From: Corynespora cassiicola
Lineage: Eukaryota > Ascomycota > Dothideomycetes > Pleosporales > Corynesporascaceae
Assembly (NCBI GenBank): GCA_022059125.1
Contig: JAEUWY010000008.1
Coordinates: forward strand, 620,001 to 684,000
DNA: 64,000 nucleotides
Reading direction: 5' to 3'
How positions within the stretch are numbered: the stretch's first letter is position 1; each line of letters starts with the position of its first letter. This document shows, piece after piece, positions 54,874 through 64,000 of this stretch. The notes beneath the pieces are model-generated. The model worked only from the letters and a program-made list of their open reading frames with translations, ran no database searches and was not told where the DNA came from. The position numbers and the translations under genes are program-made.

Positions 54874-57531
54874 TCAGATAGCACTAAGCACACTCTGCAC
54901 CCCCACACTCCCCACATCCTCCCTGCGCCCAATAAACGCCTTCAACTCAGCCACATCCGCCCCCGCACCCTTGAGCCTCTCCCTCAACGCCTCAGGCTTA
55001 ACCACAAAGATGGTCGCCACATCGAGCAATACATCCATAGCCCCTGGCTCCAGCTCATCCTGCGTCGGCCAGCCGCGCACCAACTCAACATAGGCATTCA
55101 TATCCTTGCTGACAGCGAGACCACCAAACTGATTGACGGTAAAGCGCAGCACATGCGCAAGGACGAGGCCGCGCAGACCCCTCGCCAGCTCCGCAAGGAA
55201 GAGTGAAAGATTGCGTCCGCTCAGCGCGGCTGTAGACTGTGCAGCCACACGAGTCAGGAACTGCGTTACGGCCTGGCATGCAGGGGTCTCGGTGCCCATC
55301 ATGACCATGTCGGACTCGTCCTTGGGGCGAAAATCCGTCTTCTTTTGTTGGGCGAGGCATTTGGAGACCCAGTTGAGGGTGGCAGTGAGGGTCAAGTTGA
55401 GGATGTTGGACAGTTTTGATTCGAGCGTGGACATTGCTGTGTTTGTTGCCTTTTCGACCTCACGGCGGATGGTGAGGTTCGGTGTGCAGAGGGGGAGGAG
55501 TATTGTGTTGGCTGTTTGTTGGAGGAGATGGAGTATTGTGGTAACTGTGTGTAGAGAGGGGAGGTGAGTTAGGTCTGGAGGGTTCTTGGAGTTTTCCTGA
55601 GAGGCGGCGTGGTCAGAGGCCCTGGTCCAATGTTAGTTCGAAAACAGGATATAATGGTGAGCTGCTACTTACGAGTCCAAGGCGGTCTCGAGGTAGAACT
55701 CGCCCATGTGTTGCAGAAGCAGAGCGAGCAGATTCTGGACATCCTTGGGAGTTTCGTTGGATGGTGACAGCTCCAACCCACGCCCCACTCCTTCTGCCAA
55801 CCACTTGAGCATACGTTTGGCAGTTGACAGAGAGAGCCTGCCGTCTTCATCGGTAACTTCAATGTCCTTCCTCTCGGCCTGGTCCTCTTTAAGACCAGCA
55901 ATGCGCAGAAGCATAGCTTTTTGAGTAGCTGGAAGTTCAGTGCTGTCGAGACGATCCATGTACGCATCACGAGCAGAAGCCGCCAGCTCCTTTCCACGCT
56001 GAGCCAACGAAGCAAAGTACGTGGTCGGCATCTTGCGCCGACGGGAGTGGTAGATTGTAAACTTGAGCAGAAGCGAGGAGTATAGCTCTTCCAGATTCTT
56101 CTTCTCCCTCTCAATGTAGGACGAACCCACAAAGTAGGGCACAAAAAGATCCTCGAGCTGCTGGTCGAGGGTAGCCGCAATCTGCGAAGTCACAGGCTCA
56201 GGATGCTCAGTCAATCCGTGCAATTTGAGATCATCCACGAGAGTGGTGATGTAGGTTCTCGAGGCCTGCAGTGATCGCAAGAAGGAGAGAGACGACAGCT
56301 CATTTGCTTTCTCAAGCACCATTTCGAGTCGCTGCTGAATTGACTGCTGAAATATTCGCTGAAGAAATCTGACAAGCACCTCTTCATAATATGGAAAGGC
56401 GCGTTTGATGATGGCCGACTCTTCCTGCACGACAATTCTGACCTCGTCGACGAGGGACTGGAGACTTGGTTCCACGCCAGGCGGTTCCGCATCTGGGTCC
56501 TGTAGACGTTCCCACGTGTCTGCATCGAGATTCAGCTCCTCGGTGATGAGCTGGTTGCGGTCGATAAAGAAGGAATGCTGGTTCACATATGTGGCCATGA
56601 CGCTGGAGCCATCGTTGAAGTCCTTCAAAGCTATGGCGCATTCCCGCATGCCATCGTAGTTGGGCCGCCGGTATGCCTCGTCGAATTGCTTGAGCAGATC
56701 CTGTTCCAGATTCTCCAGAAACCTCTCGATAATCTCTCTCGTCGGATGTTGGTTTGGGTTCATCGTCTGTCTCCTCTTGAAGCCGTTCGTTTGGCCATTG
56801 CCATTGAGATGCTGGTTGCCATCGGGGTCGAGTCGGGCGCTGATCTTGAGGAGCTGGCGCGCAATATGCGCACACCGCACCACTCCACCGCGCCGCCGCA
56901 TGTCCTCAAGAATGGCAAGATCTCCCTTTTCGCTGACCTCCTGCCAGCATTGAATCAGAAAGCGAGCATCGTCGGCACGCCGGCGCTGCCTGTCGAGTTC
57001 CTCCAGCCTCTCACCGATGCGCACTGCCACGTTGCCTCCAGCCTCGGGGTCTCCATCGTCGTTTCCGTTGCCGTTCAAGGAGCTATCCAGTCGCTGAAAG
57101 CGCTCGATAGTCTGTTCTAGCTTCCTCCCCAGTGTCTGCACGTTTGCACTGTGTTGGGTTTCGGCGCGGCGCGCGGCGCTATTCAATTCATTCTCGCGCT
57201 CCTGGAGCTCCTCGGACAGGTTATTGAGGCGGGTCAGGGCATGCTCGAAAGTGCGGATCAGGGGCTTCGGGTCAAAAGCTGGCGGACCAGAGGAGGGGCC
57301 CGACTTGCGGGAAGCGGGTATGGCGCTGTCAGAGAGTGATTCGATAAAGTCCTTGACTATGAAGTCTTTATTCTACCAGAGTGAGCTGGGGCAAGGGCAG
57401 GCGGGAGCTGCAGGAGGAGGAGAAGGGCGTACATCGAAGGTCTCGAGAGTAAAGATAGGCCCGCGGCTCGACGCAGCTCTCGAGGTGTTGTGCGTGAGGA
57501 TGGAGGCCGAGTCACCGCTGGGGCGCGACAT
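54874..57531 (-). CDS. SEC10: Exocyst complex subunit Sec10
   Basis: Three exons, 57531..57433, 57372..55673 and 55621..54874, with introns of 60 and 51 bp, encode 848 residues, all in phase. The start reads MSRPSGDSASILTHNTSRAA and continues through TFDNKDFIVKDFIESLSDSA. A coiled-coil region (ENELNSAARRAETQHSANVQ, ERLEELDRQRRRADDARFLI) is followed by the helical Sec10 core with DLAILEDMRRRGGVVRCAHI and ARQLLKISARLDPDG. Sec10 is one of eight exocyst subunits that tether secretory vesicles at the plasma membrane, at hyphal tips in filamentous fungi. It is divergent from NUS1, with a shared 671-bp GC-rich promoter. Confidence 0.93.
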
Positions 57532-58202
57532 TGTTTGCGGCTACGTGCGAACCATGGAGGGGGGGAGCTGTCGTTGCACGGGTCGGCGGCGGGCAGGGAG
57601 GGGCTGCGGGATTGGCGTCTTCGTCTGGGACCAGAGGCTCGCGGTATCCACGGGGGCGTCTGCTAGAGATTGGCCCGGCGGGCTGCTGCGGAGGGTGAAT
57701 GGGGCGCGCGCTCGCTCGCTGCCACGGCCACCCCAGGTACGTGTGGCTTGTGGCGCCCCCCGCGTCGGAGGTGCGTCTTGGGCCAGGGCCAGCGAGGCCG
57801 ACTCTGACCTCATGCCTCGCACGCCCACCAGCCCTGCCCTCCTCCCTCCACCACGTCTTGGCCGGCAGCGCATGCACTCAGACGATGCCCGGGGTGCCGC
57901 TGTCACGCTCATGCCTCGGCGCGCTCCGCAGCCCTCATTGCGACGGATACGCGCAATCGCCCCTCGCCATGATGGCTGAGCAGGCCAGCTTGGCTGCCCC
58001 GTTCGGCAGCGTCGGCGCCACGCTTGCACCAGCCTCGCCCTCTAAGCAGGGAAATTCATATGCTCAACATCCCTCGCCATTCTGACACGTCGCGCGCCAT
58101 TCCTCACAGCACCCGCACTTTTCCCTTTTGTCGCCTTTTATTTGCATCGAGCGCCTTCACTGCGTCTAATTGTACCACCAAACTCGCCCTGGTCCCTCCG
58201 CA
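57532..58202. promoter_or_regulatory. Shared divergent promoter, SEC10 and NUS1
   Basis: 671 bases of very GC-rich DNA between start codons that face away from each other. The many open frames across it have no motifs and reflect composition. No TATA box is obvious. Confidence 0.6.
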
Positions 58203-59343
58203 ATGGCCACGACTGGCATCTCGCTCAAGGAGGAGACGGCCTTTCGCCGAGGCACCGTCGACGGCAAGCAGTTGAGCGCCAGAGAGCGCGAAGAGCTGCT
58301 CAAGTCGCATCTGCCACCCGATCCCTCATCGTCGTCTCCCTCGCCGTCCAGGAAGAATAGCAAGCGCACCAGGAACCGCAGGCTGTCGCAGCCAAAACTC
58401 AAGAAGTACGGCCCGGTCCGCACCTTTATACACTTCGTGATATACCACACCATTGCCCTCTTCTTCTCTGTATACTTCCGCTTCCGTCGCGCCTGGAGAC
58501 TGGCCAAGGGCAAAACCGTTGCTGTTCTTAAGTACCACCACCGCACCCCCGAGTTCATCGCCCGAGATGTCAGACATTTGGAGCAGATGCCAGAGCATAT
58601 GAGCGTGGTCCTGGAGATTCACGAAGATGACGAGAGCCAAGGCATCTCTGGATTGGAGGGCTTGGTTAGCGATGTGTGCGAGATTGCCGCCTGGACTACG
58701 TCTGCGGGCATCCCGTTCCTAAGCGTGTATGAGCGGACAGGTACGTTGCTCGAAGCATTCAGGCCGCCGCAGTGCTGACATTTGCCAGGTGCCCTCAAGC
58801 GACGCATCCCCGAGCTCCACAGCGCCGTCTCGCAGACTCTCGAAGCCTACTTTGGTTCCCGTCGCAAGCCCACTCTCTCGTTGCGCGCCCCTCATCTAGG
58901 CACCTACTCCCCGCCAAACACCCCTCCCTCGTCTGATGTCAACGGAGCCGGAAGCGAACGGCCCCGTCTGGTTATGCAGCTCCTGTCCGAGGTTGATGGA
59001 AGGGACACGGTCATTGATCTCACCAAGACACTGACCAAGATGGCGCAAAAAGGACACATCCAGGTCAAGCAGATTAGCGAAGAGCTGATTGACGGGGAAC
59101 TAATTGACCACATGTCCAAGGAGCCAGATCTATTGATACTCTTTTCTCCTACCGTCACTCTCAAGGGCTACCCACCATGGCAGCTGCGGTTGACAGAGAT
59201 CTTGTAAGTCTTGTTGTTTGCTCGTTCTGTACCTAGGCTAACGGCGTTGCAGCCACCTCCCCGATAACAAAGGTGTAAACTACCAGGTCTTCCTTCGTGC
59301 ACTACACAGCTACGCCAAAATGGAGATGCGACTAGGAAGGTGA
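58203..59343 (+). CDS. NUS1: Dehydrodolichyl diphosphate synthase subunit Nus1
   Basis: Three exons, 58203..58740, 58789..59203 and 59253..59343, with introns of 48 and 49 bp, encode 347 residues. A basic, Ser-rich N-terminus is followed by one transmembrane segment (about 74-93, TFIHFVIYHTIALFFSVYFR) and then a cis-prenyltransferase-like domain: DVCEIAAWTTSAGIPFLSVY, ALKRRIPELH, RLVMQLLSEVDGRDTVIDLT, DLLILFSPTVTLKGYPPWQL and the C-terminal MEMRLGR, which includes the RxG motif needed by the active partner. Nus1 (human NgBR) pairs with the catalytic subunit (Rer2/Srt1 type) on the ER to make dolichol for glycosylation. There is an extra Pro/Ser insert near 224-245. Confidence 0.92.
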
Positions 59344-59664
59344 TTTTCAAGGCCTTGTCTTGCTTGTTCATTTCACCTTTGTACTTGTGCTATACCCCAC
59401 AGATAAGATTCTTGATTGCGTATTCTTGCAGATCAATTCAGTACAGTACGCAAGACTGGAAGAAGAATTGAATCTAGAGATACAATGTGATTCGGCATGA
59501 GGCCACTGGGTCCGTCTTCTTCCAGGGAGCTACAATTCCTAGGAGACGAAGCAGGACCTGGTAAGGCCAAAACTACTGGCTCTACAAGTTTCCATTAGAC
59601 CATTACAGGAATCCATGCAAGCAGATATTCCTAGCCAAAATAATGCAAAAGTAATACCGCCAAC
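59344..59664. other. Convergent 3' interval
   Basis: Between NUS1 and the coiled-coil gene. No coding frame is seen. Confidence 0.5.
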
Positions 59665-61635
59665 TCAATCAATATATCGAGAAGAACTGATGCCCGTCGC
59701 GTCCCTGGTGCACCCCTTAACCAACTTGACCATCTGCTTGATGTCATTATCCAACACATCGTGATTCCTCTTAGCCATTTGCACTAGTTCATTCAACTCC
59801 TCCGGTGCCAGCGTTCTCGCATTCGACCCCGACTTCACACTCACCCTCGGACTGCCATACCCGTTTGCACAGCCGTTCGCATTTCCATTGGCTCCATGCG
59901 CAATACTCGACCTCTTGGACACGTCCACCCCATGCAAATAATTCTTCACATTCTCCGACCCCTCAGGCTCGGGTCCCTCCACGCCAAAGGCATTCCACGT
60001 GTACCCCTCTGGCAACGTCTTGTCGCCCGGCCCCTTCTCGCTCTCCTGTTTCTTGAATATTCTCCGCACGAGACTCTGACTCCTCTTAAGCTCCGGCTTG
60101 CCATTGCCGTTGCCATTGCCATTGCCATTCCCATTCCCCCCTCCATCCCCTCCCCTCCTCACCCCCCACACTGCCCCATAAAGCCTAACCCCCCTCTCCC
60201 AACTCGCCCCCACCACTTTATACGCAAAATCCACCACGACCCTCAAATTCGCCACATCCTCCCTCAACTCTTCCTTATCTCTCTCCAATTCCTTCATCCT
60301 TGCCCTCCAGCCCCTCCCCTCCTCACTCAACTTATCCCTGAGCGCCGCAATCTCGCGGTCCTTGGTCCGCAGGTCGGCCTCGGCCTGCGGAATAAGCAGG
60401 TCCATGCACATTTGCAGGCGGATCTTGTAGTCGTCGGCCGTGGCGTGGAGGTGCCGGATGAGCGCGGTCTGCGTGGCGATTGTGCCTTCGAGGAGGCTCT
60501 GTTTTTGGGTGGGGGAGGTGGGAGAGATTAGGGTTGGGTCGGAGAGGAGGGTGTGGGTTTGAGAGAGGGTGGCTGGGGAGGGAAGGCCTGTGGGGAGGGG
60601 GTGGAGTTGGGGTTTCGGCTTGGGGTTTTTCTTTTTGTGGGCTGGGGGTGGGCCGTCATTATCGGATGGCGTGGGAGGAGAGGTAGGTGTTGGGTTCGAA
60701 GGCGTGGAGGAAGAGGAGGGAAAGTGGAAGGGAGGGCCGGGGAGGGGTTCCAGAAAAGGATGCATACCTGCAATGTTGAGCTTCTTGCTGCGCATCCTCC
60801 GAACCTCGTGGTTGTCCTTGAATCGTATCCCGCGAACACGTCGGGTGATGTTGTCCTTGAGCACCGGGTCGATCCACTCGGACTGCATGATGGCAGTCAG
60901 GGCTTCGTTCCAAGTCACGCCCTCGGTGGTGACGTTCCAACTCATCGTCTGGGAATGATCGGTGGACCTCGTTGCTATCCATGGTGGAGCTCTGGGAGTG
61001 CTAGGCAACACAATCTCGCGCGTGCCATCGGCGTTCTGGTAGATGTACACGGGCCCGTCGACGCGGTTGAGGATGTCTTCACGCCAGAAACGCTCGCCTG
61101 GGAGGAGGATGTAGTTGCTCTCTTGGAAGTTGAGCTGTATCTGGGAACCATTCCTGGTGCTGACGTACTCTGGCACGCTTGGTTTGGATGTACTGCTCTC
61201 TCCTTGGTTTGGATTTTCTGGAACCTGTCTGCGAGCAGCATTTCTCAAACTGCTTTTCCTTGGAGGCGTTGGGGGGCGGTACAAAGAGTCCGAGTCTGGG
61301 CTTGAGCTCACTTGAACTTTCTCATCATATCCGGCAGGTGTATATCCATTCCCTTGCAAGGGCATCGTGGTGGGAGGAATATGTTGCTCGGTGACCTCTT
61401 CCACGTGTTCGGGATCTCCCACGGTTCCGTTCTCCGCGTACTGTGCCATGCCGTCTCGTAATGATTCTCTTTGGCGAGTAATGCTTCTTGGGCTTTCCTC
61501 AAAAGCTACTAGGTGATTGTCGATGAGATCACGTAGTTGACGAAGCGAGGGGCCGGCATGCGCTTCGTCGAATGTTGGAAGCTGGTACTCTCCTTCTCTC
61601 TTAGCCCTAGCTTTGCCGTTCCTGTTGAAGCGCAT
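59665..61635 (-). CDS. Conserved unknown protein with coiled coil
   Basis: A single exon encodes 656 residues from MRFNRNGKARAKREGEYQLP. The first part contains THDEAHAG-like helices (SLRQLRDLIDNHLVAF). A compact ordered block spans about 165-295, with YILLPGERFWREDILNRV, GPVYIYQNADGTREIVLP and WNEALTAIMQSEWIDPVLKD. Pro/Ser-rich disorder follows, then a coiled coil (QAEADLRTKDREIAALRDKL, ELERDKEELREDVANLR), a Gly/Asn run encoded by a hexamer repeat (60098-60138), and a C-terminal helical segment LNELVQMAKRNHDVLDNDIK. No named domain is recognised; a structural or scaffolding role is only a guess. Confidence 0.8.
   Translation of the reverse strand: MRFNRNGKARAKREGEYQLPTFDEAHAGPSLRQLRDLIDNHLVAFEESPRSITRQRESLRDGMAQYAENGTVGDPEHVEEVTEQHIPPTTMPLQGNGYTPAGYDEKVQVSSSPDSDSLYRPPTPPRKSSLRNAARRQVPENPNQGESSTSKPSVPEYVSTRNGSQIQLNFQESNYILLPGERFWREDILNRVDGPVYIYQNADGTREIVLPSTPRAPPWIATRSTDHSQTMSWNVTTEGVTWNEALTAIMQSEWIDPVLKDNITRRVRGIRFKDNHEVRRMRSKKLNIAGMHPFLEPLPGPPFHFPSSSSTPSNPTPTSPPTPSDNDGPPPAHKKKNPKPKPQLHPLPTGLPSPATLSQTHTLLSDPTLISPTSPTQKQSLLEGTIATQTALIRHLHATADDYKIRLQMCMDLLIPQAEADLRTKDREIAALRDKLSEEGRGWRARMKELERDKEELREDVANLRVVVDFAYKVVGASWERGVRLYGAVWGVRRGGDGGGNGNGNGNGNGNGKPELKRSQSLVRRIFKKQESEKGPGDKTLPEGYTWNAFGVEGPEPEGSENVKNYLHGVDVSKRSSIAHGANGNANGCANGYGSPRVSVKSGSNARTLAPEELNELVQMAKRNHDVLDNDIKQMVKLVKGCTRDATGISSSRYID
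60098..60138. repeat. CCATTG hexamer repeat in coding sequence
   Basis: About six imperfect CCATTG/CCGTTG units on the plus strand encode an alternating Gly-Asn run on the minus strand. The length is likely to vary between isolates. Confidence 0.85.
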
Positions 61636-62298
61636 CGATCGAGGGGCCTAGCAGGACCAAGGTAGGCGCTCGGTGGCGGAGACCGCGTTGGCTGGGGGCG
61701 TTGTACTTGAACGTGTGCTTGCTTGGTAGAACCCAAGTGTATAGCTGTAAGCCTTGTAGAATAAACCACGGATGTAGGGCAAATACATAGTTGATAAAAC
61801 GTTTGATAGGTGTCGAAGTATCTCATACACTTCACACATGGTCCGTTTGCTTGTGTGCTGTCTTCCTCGTCAACACAGATTGACTGTTCGTCGACACCAC
61901 AATCAATGGCTCATGTTACTTTGTTCCAGGTCGACAATGTTGCGTGAATGCGCAGCAGTGAAGGCAACTTGATACACAGGAGTGGCACCAGATACATGGA
62001 AACGGCGTGGGTGCGGCATGGATATTTTGTGTAGATTGAAGGCCGAGACTTCATCGCTGATAGCCTACTTATATAATACAGCAATCATCTAATAGGAGAC
62101 TTACTGTAATCAAACAATCGTAATAGTGTGGGAATTTAGTCTTGTCGAAGACGCCATGCTAATAGAACCCCCTCCAATGCACCCAAAAGCTCCTTAGCTA
62201 TGCAAATAAAGCAAATGCAGACCCAGTACTAGCCCCCGTGGTATGCCGATCCTTCAAAACTCCAGTACTTAAAAAATTATCATTAAACGCATGTTCAT
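61636..62298. other. Intergenic region, no gene seen
   Basis: It holds the promoter of the coiled-coil gene and the 3' UTR of the SPT2-like gene. No frame is supported. Confidence 0.5.
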
Positions 62299-63483
62299 TC
62301 AAAACCTCCGCTTGGCTTTGGCTGCGCTGGCCATCTTGGCGAGCATCTTCTTGCGTTGTTCCTTTTCCTTCTTCAGTCTTTCTTCTTCCGCCAGAGCTTC
62401 TGCGTCTTCTTTTCTAGCAGCTCGGAGAGCGAGTTCTTCTTCACCATACAGATCAAATGCGCCAGCTTCCATATCAGATGAAGCATCAGACTCGTAGTCA
62501 TCCTCTTCCTCCATCTCCTCATCAGACCAACTGGCATAGCCTCCATATCGGCCTTGAGTAGGTTTGGGCTTCGCCTTGGCTGCGGCTGCTCCACTCCGTC
62601 CAGCAGGTCCAGCAGCGGTCACGGGTCTGGCTGTTCCCTTGTATCCAGTATCGGCCGGCTTCTTGATCGGGCGAGCAGTACCCTGATAGCCAACTTCTGC
62701 AGGCTTCTTCTTATCTTTGGTAGTATCGGTCTTCAGAACACCAGGTTTGGTGAGAGGAGCAGCTGCAGGCTTCTTTCCTTTTGCCGCCGCTAGGGCCGCA
62801 GCACGCGCTGCTTCCCGCTCTTTCTTTGTTAGAACCTTGGTAGGTGCATGCTTGACTGGTGGGGTTGCCGGCTTTGTCAAATCCTTCTCTTTCGCCTTCT
62901 GCAACATGGCCAGATAACCCCCCTTCTTTGCTGTTGCTGGAGCTGCGCCTGAGGTCGAGGTCGATCCGACAGTCTTGGCTGCGGGCGGTGCAGTTGCCTT
63001 GGAAGCCGAAGCGGGAGCCTTGGGGACAGACTGCTGGCTGCTGGCTGCAGGGCTGGGTCTCTTCACAGCAGCAGTTGCTGGCTTAGAAACATTCAGCCCG
63101 GCAGTTCCACGGTATGGCACAGATGTCGACGATGAAGCAGATGGATTCGACTTCGCCACCGCTGGCGACGAAGCCGACCGGGCAGCGCCCTCCGATCGAT
63201 CAGACGGCCCAGGAGCATCCTTTCGCGGGGCCTTGGCCTGGTTGCTCTCCACCGTACCGGATGCTTTGCGCTTCAGACTCGCGGTCTGCGATGCTCCGTT
63301 GGTGCCTCCCGCTGGCCGTGGGACCGGTTTCGGCGCCGCTGCGGTGGGTGTTGTCCTGGCCGCTGGCACAGGGGCTTTGCTCGCAGCCGTGGGATCGATA
63401 GATGAGATGAGATCCTTAAGAAGCTGCGCCAGTTAGTCAGAGAGAGCGGCACGGTCGGCGCGCCTGAGTTGACTCACACTCAT
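62299..63483 (-). CDS. SPT2: SPT2-type chromatin protein
   Basis: Two exons, 63483..63478 and 63423..62299, encode 376 residues. Exon 1 is only ATGAGT; a 54-bp intron (GTGAGT...GGCGCAG, with CTGACTAAC) leads to LLKDLISSIDP, the expected N-terminus of fungal SPT2. A long Ala/Pro/Lys-rich disordered middle contains repeats of the form GYQGTARP, GYKGTARP and PYRGTAG. The C-terminal SPT2 domain has YASWSDEEMEEEDDYESD, AGAFDLYGEEELALRAARKE and DAEALAEEERLKKEKEQRKK, ending MASAAKAKRRF. SPT2 binds histones H3-H4 and DNA and restrains cryptic transcription. It is divergent from the gene starting at 63987. Confidence 0.9.
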
Positions 63484-63986
63484 GTTGGGCGACAGATAAC
63501 TATTGACTCAGTATTACCGGTCGTGGTTGTATGGCCAGTCGTACATGCTTCCAGAGAACGTGCCGGGGAACAATAGAGCCGGGGAGCGATATCGCGCGCA
63601 CGGGGGGGGCGGACGGCGGCCGTGAAATAGGAGACAGGTGGACGGGCGAAGGTGAAGACAGCCAGTGGCGGACGAAGACAAGTGGGTTTTTGAAGGAGCC
63701 AGACCAGCCAGATCACGTGGTATTAGGTCACAGGATTTTCCGATCCGACATCTGCTAGCCGGATGTGCACTAGCCCGGGCGTCCCGCAGCCCACCACAAT
63801 TTTGAGCTCCGGCCTGCGAACTTTCTTCCAGCCAACATCCAAGTCGAGAACTTGAAGCCTACAGTCTCCGTCCGTACGGTGCGTCGCATTCAACCTTCCT
63901 TCCACACAGCAGCGATACTGATCTACACAGGTTAAATCGATTGTGCTCCTGTTCTTCCCAGTCATCCCTACAAACACTCTATCAAA
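63484..63986. promoter_or_regulatory. Shared divergent promoter, SPT2 and end gene
   Basis: 503 bases between start codons that face away from each other. A run of eight G lies at about 63602-63609 within GC-rich DNA, and the leader of the end gene is pyrimidine- and A-rich (CCTACAAACACTCTATCAAA). No gene inside is supported. Confidence 0.5.
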
Positions 63987-64000
63987 ATGAAGCACCTCGC
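63987..64000 (+). CDS. Start of a gene, possibly ribosomal protein P2
   Basis: Only 14 bases are visible: ATG then codons for K, H, L and the first two bases of an Ala codon (MKHLA). Fungal 60S acidic ribosomal protein P2 typically begins with M-K-[HY]-L-A-A-Y. The A-rich leader just before the ATG fits a highly expressed gene. Five residues cannot prove this. Confidence 0.3.

Noticed and set aside
57224..57979. 251-codon plus frame across the SEC10 first exon
   Set aside because: Antisense to SEC10 and runs into the shared GC-rich promoter; no motif.
59896..60531. 211-codon plus frame
   Set aside because: Antisense to the coiled-coil gene; low-complexity mirror of its Pro/Gly-rich codons.

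Overview
The window is nuclear DNA of a filamentous ascomycete (Pezizomycotina). The evidence is short spliceosomal introns of about 45 to 140 bp with GTAAGT/GTACGT-like donors, CTAAC-like branch points and CAG/TAG acceptors; dense genes on both strands; and fungal gene families such as DUF3659 LEA-like repeats, HeLo-like/C2H2 proteins, F-box and DUF7730-type proteins and small secreted proteins. The class (Dothideomycetes, Leotiomycetes or other) cannot be fixed from sequence alone. There is no operon, CRISPR array, rRNA or confident tRNA.

Layout. 1-8.3 kb: the 3' part of a large disordered conserved protein, a four-helix membrane protein, a Cys-rich single-pass membrane protein and a small hydrophilic protein. 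8.9-15.6 kb: a secreted amidohydrolase, then a patch of NTPase-like proteins and fragments without a P-loop (possible relics of NLR/STAND genes), then a small membrane protein. 16.7-25.7 kb: a 1728-residue LEA-like repeat protein and a five-exon IQ-motif protein. 26.7-31 kb: a frameshifted F-box-like gene, a coding-like orphan exon and two very small conserved proteins. 31.2-33 kb: sulfite oxidase. 34.3-36.7 kb: a decayed HeLo-like plus C2H2 gene with in-frame stops and frame changes. 37.4-50.1 kb: housekeeping genes (GPALPP/DUF3752 protein, CORVET subunit Vps8, an MFS transporter, the FAN1 nuclease) with one DUF7730-type gene. 50.7-54.2 kb: a second accessory patch with an orphan zinc-finger protein, a small secreted Cys protein (effector candidate) and a DUF7730-type gene. 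54.9-64 kb: exocyst Sec10, the Nus1 prenyltransferase subunit, an unknown coiled-coil protein, an SPT2 chromatin protein and the first 14 bases of what may be ribosomal protein P2.

Together the window alternates conserved trafficking, genome-maintenance and metabolic genes with accessory islands of decaying self/non-self or stress-type genes. Several housekeeping genes are divergent pairs sharing promoters (GPALPP/VPS8, SEC10/NUS1, SPT2/end gene). I worked out most exon junctions by eye from reading frame and splice consensus. The total coding length is a multiple of three in every spliced model given. Family names come from memory of motifs, not from searches.
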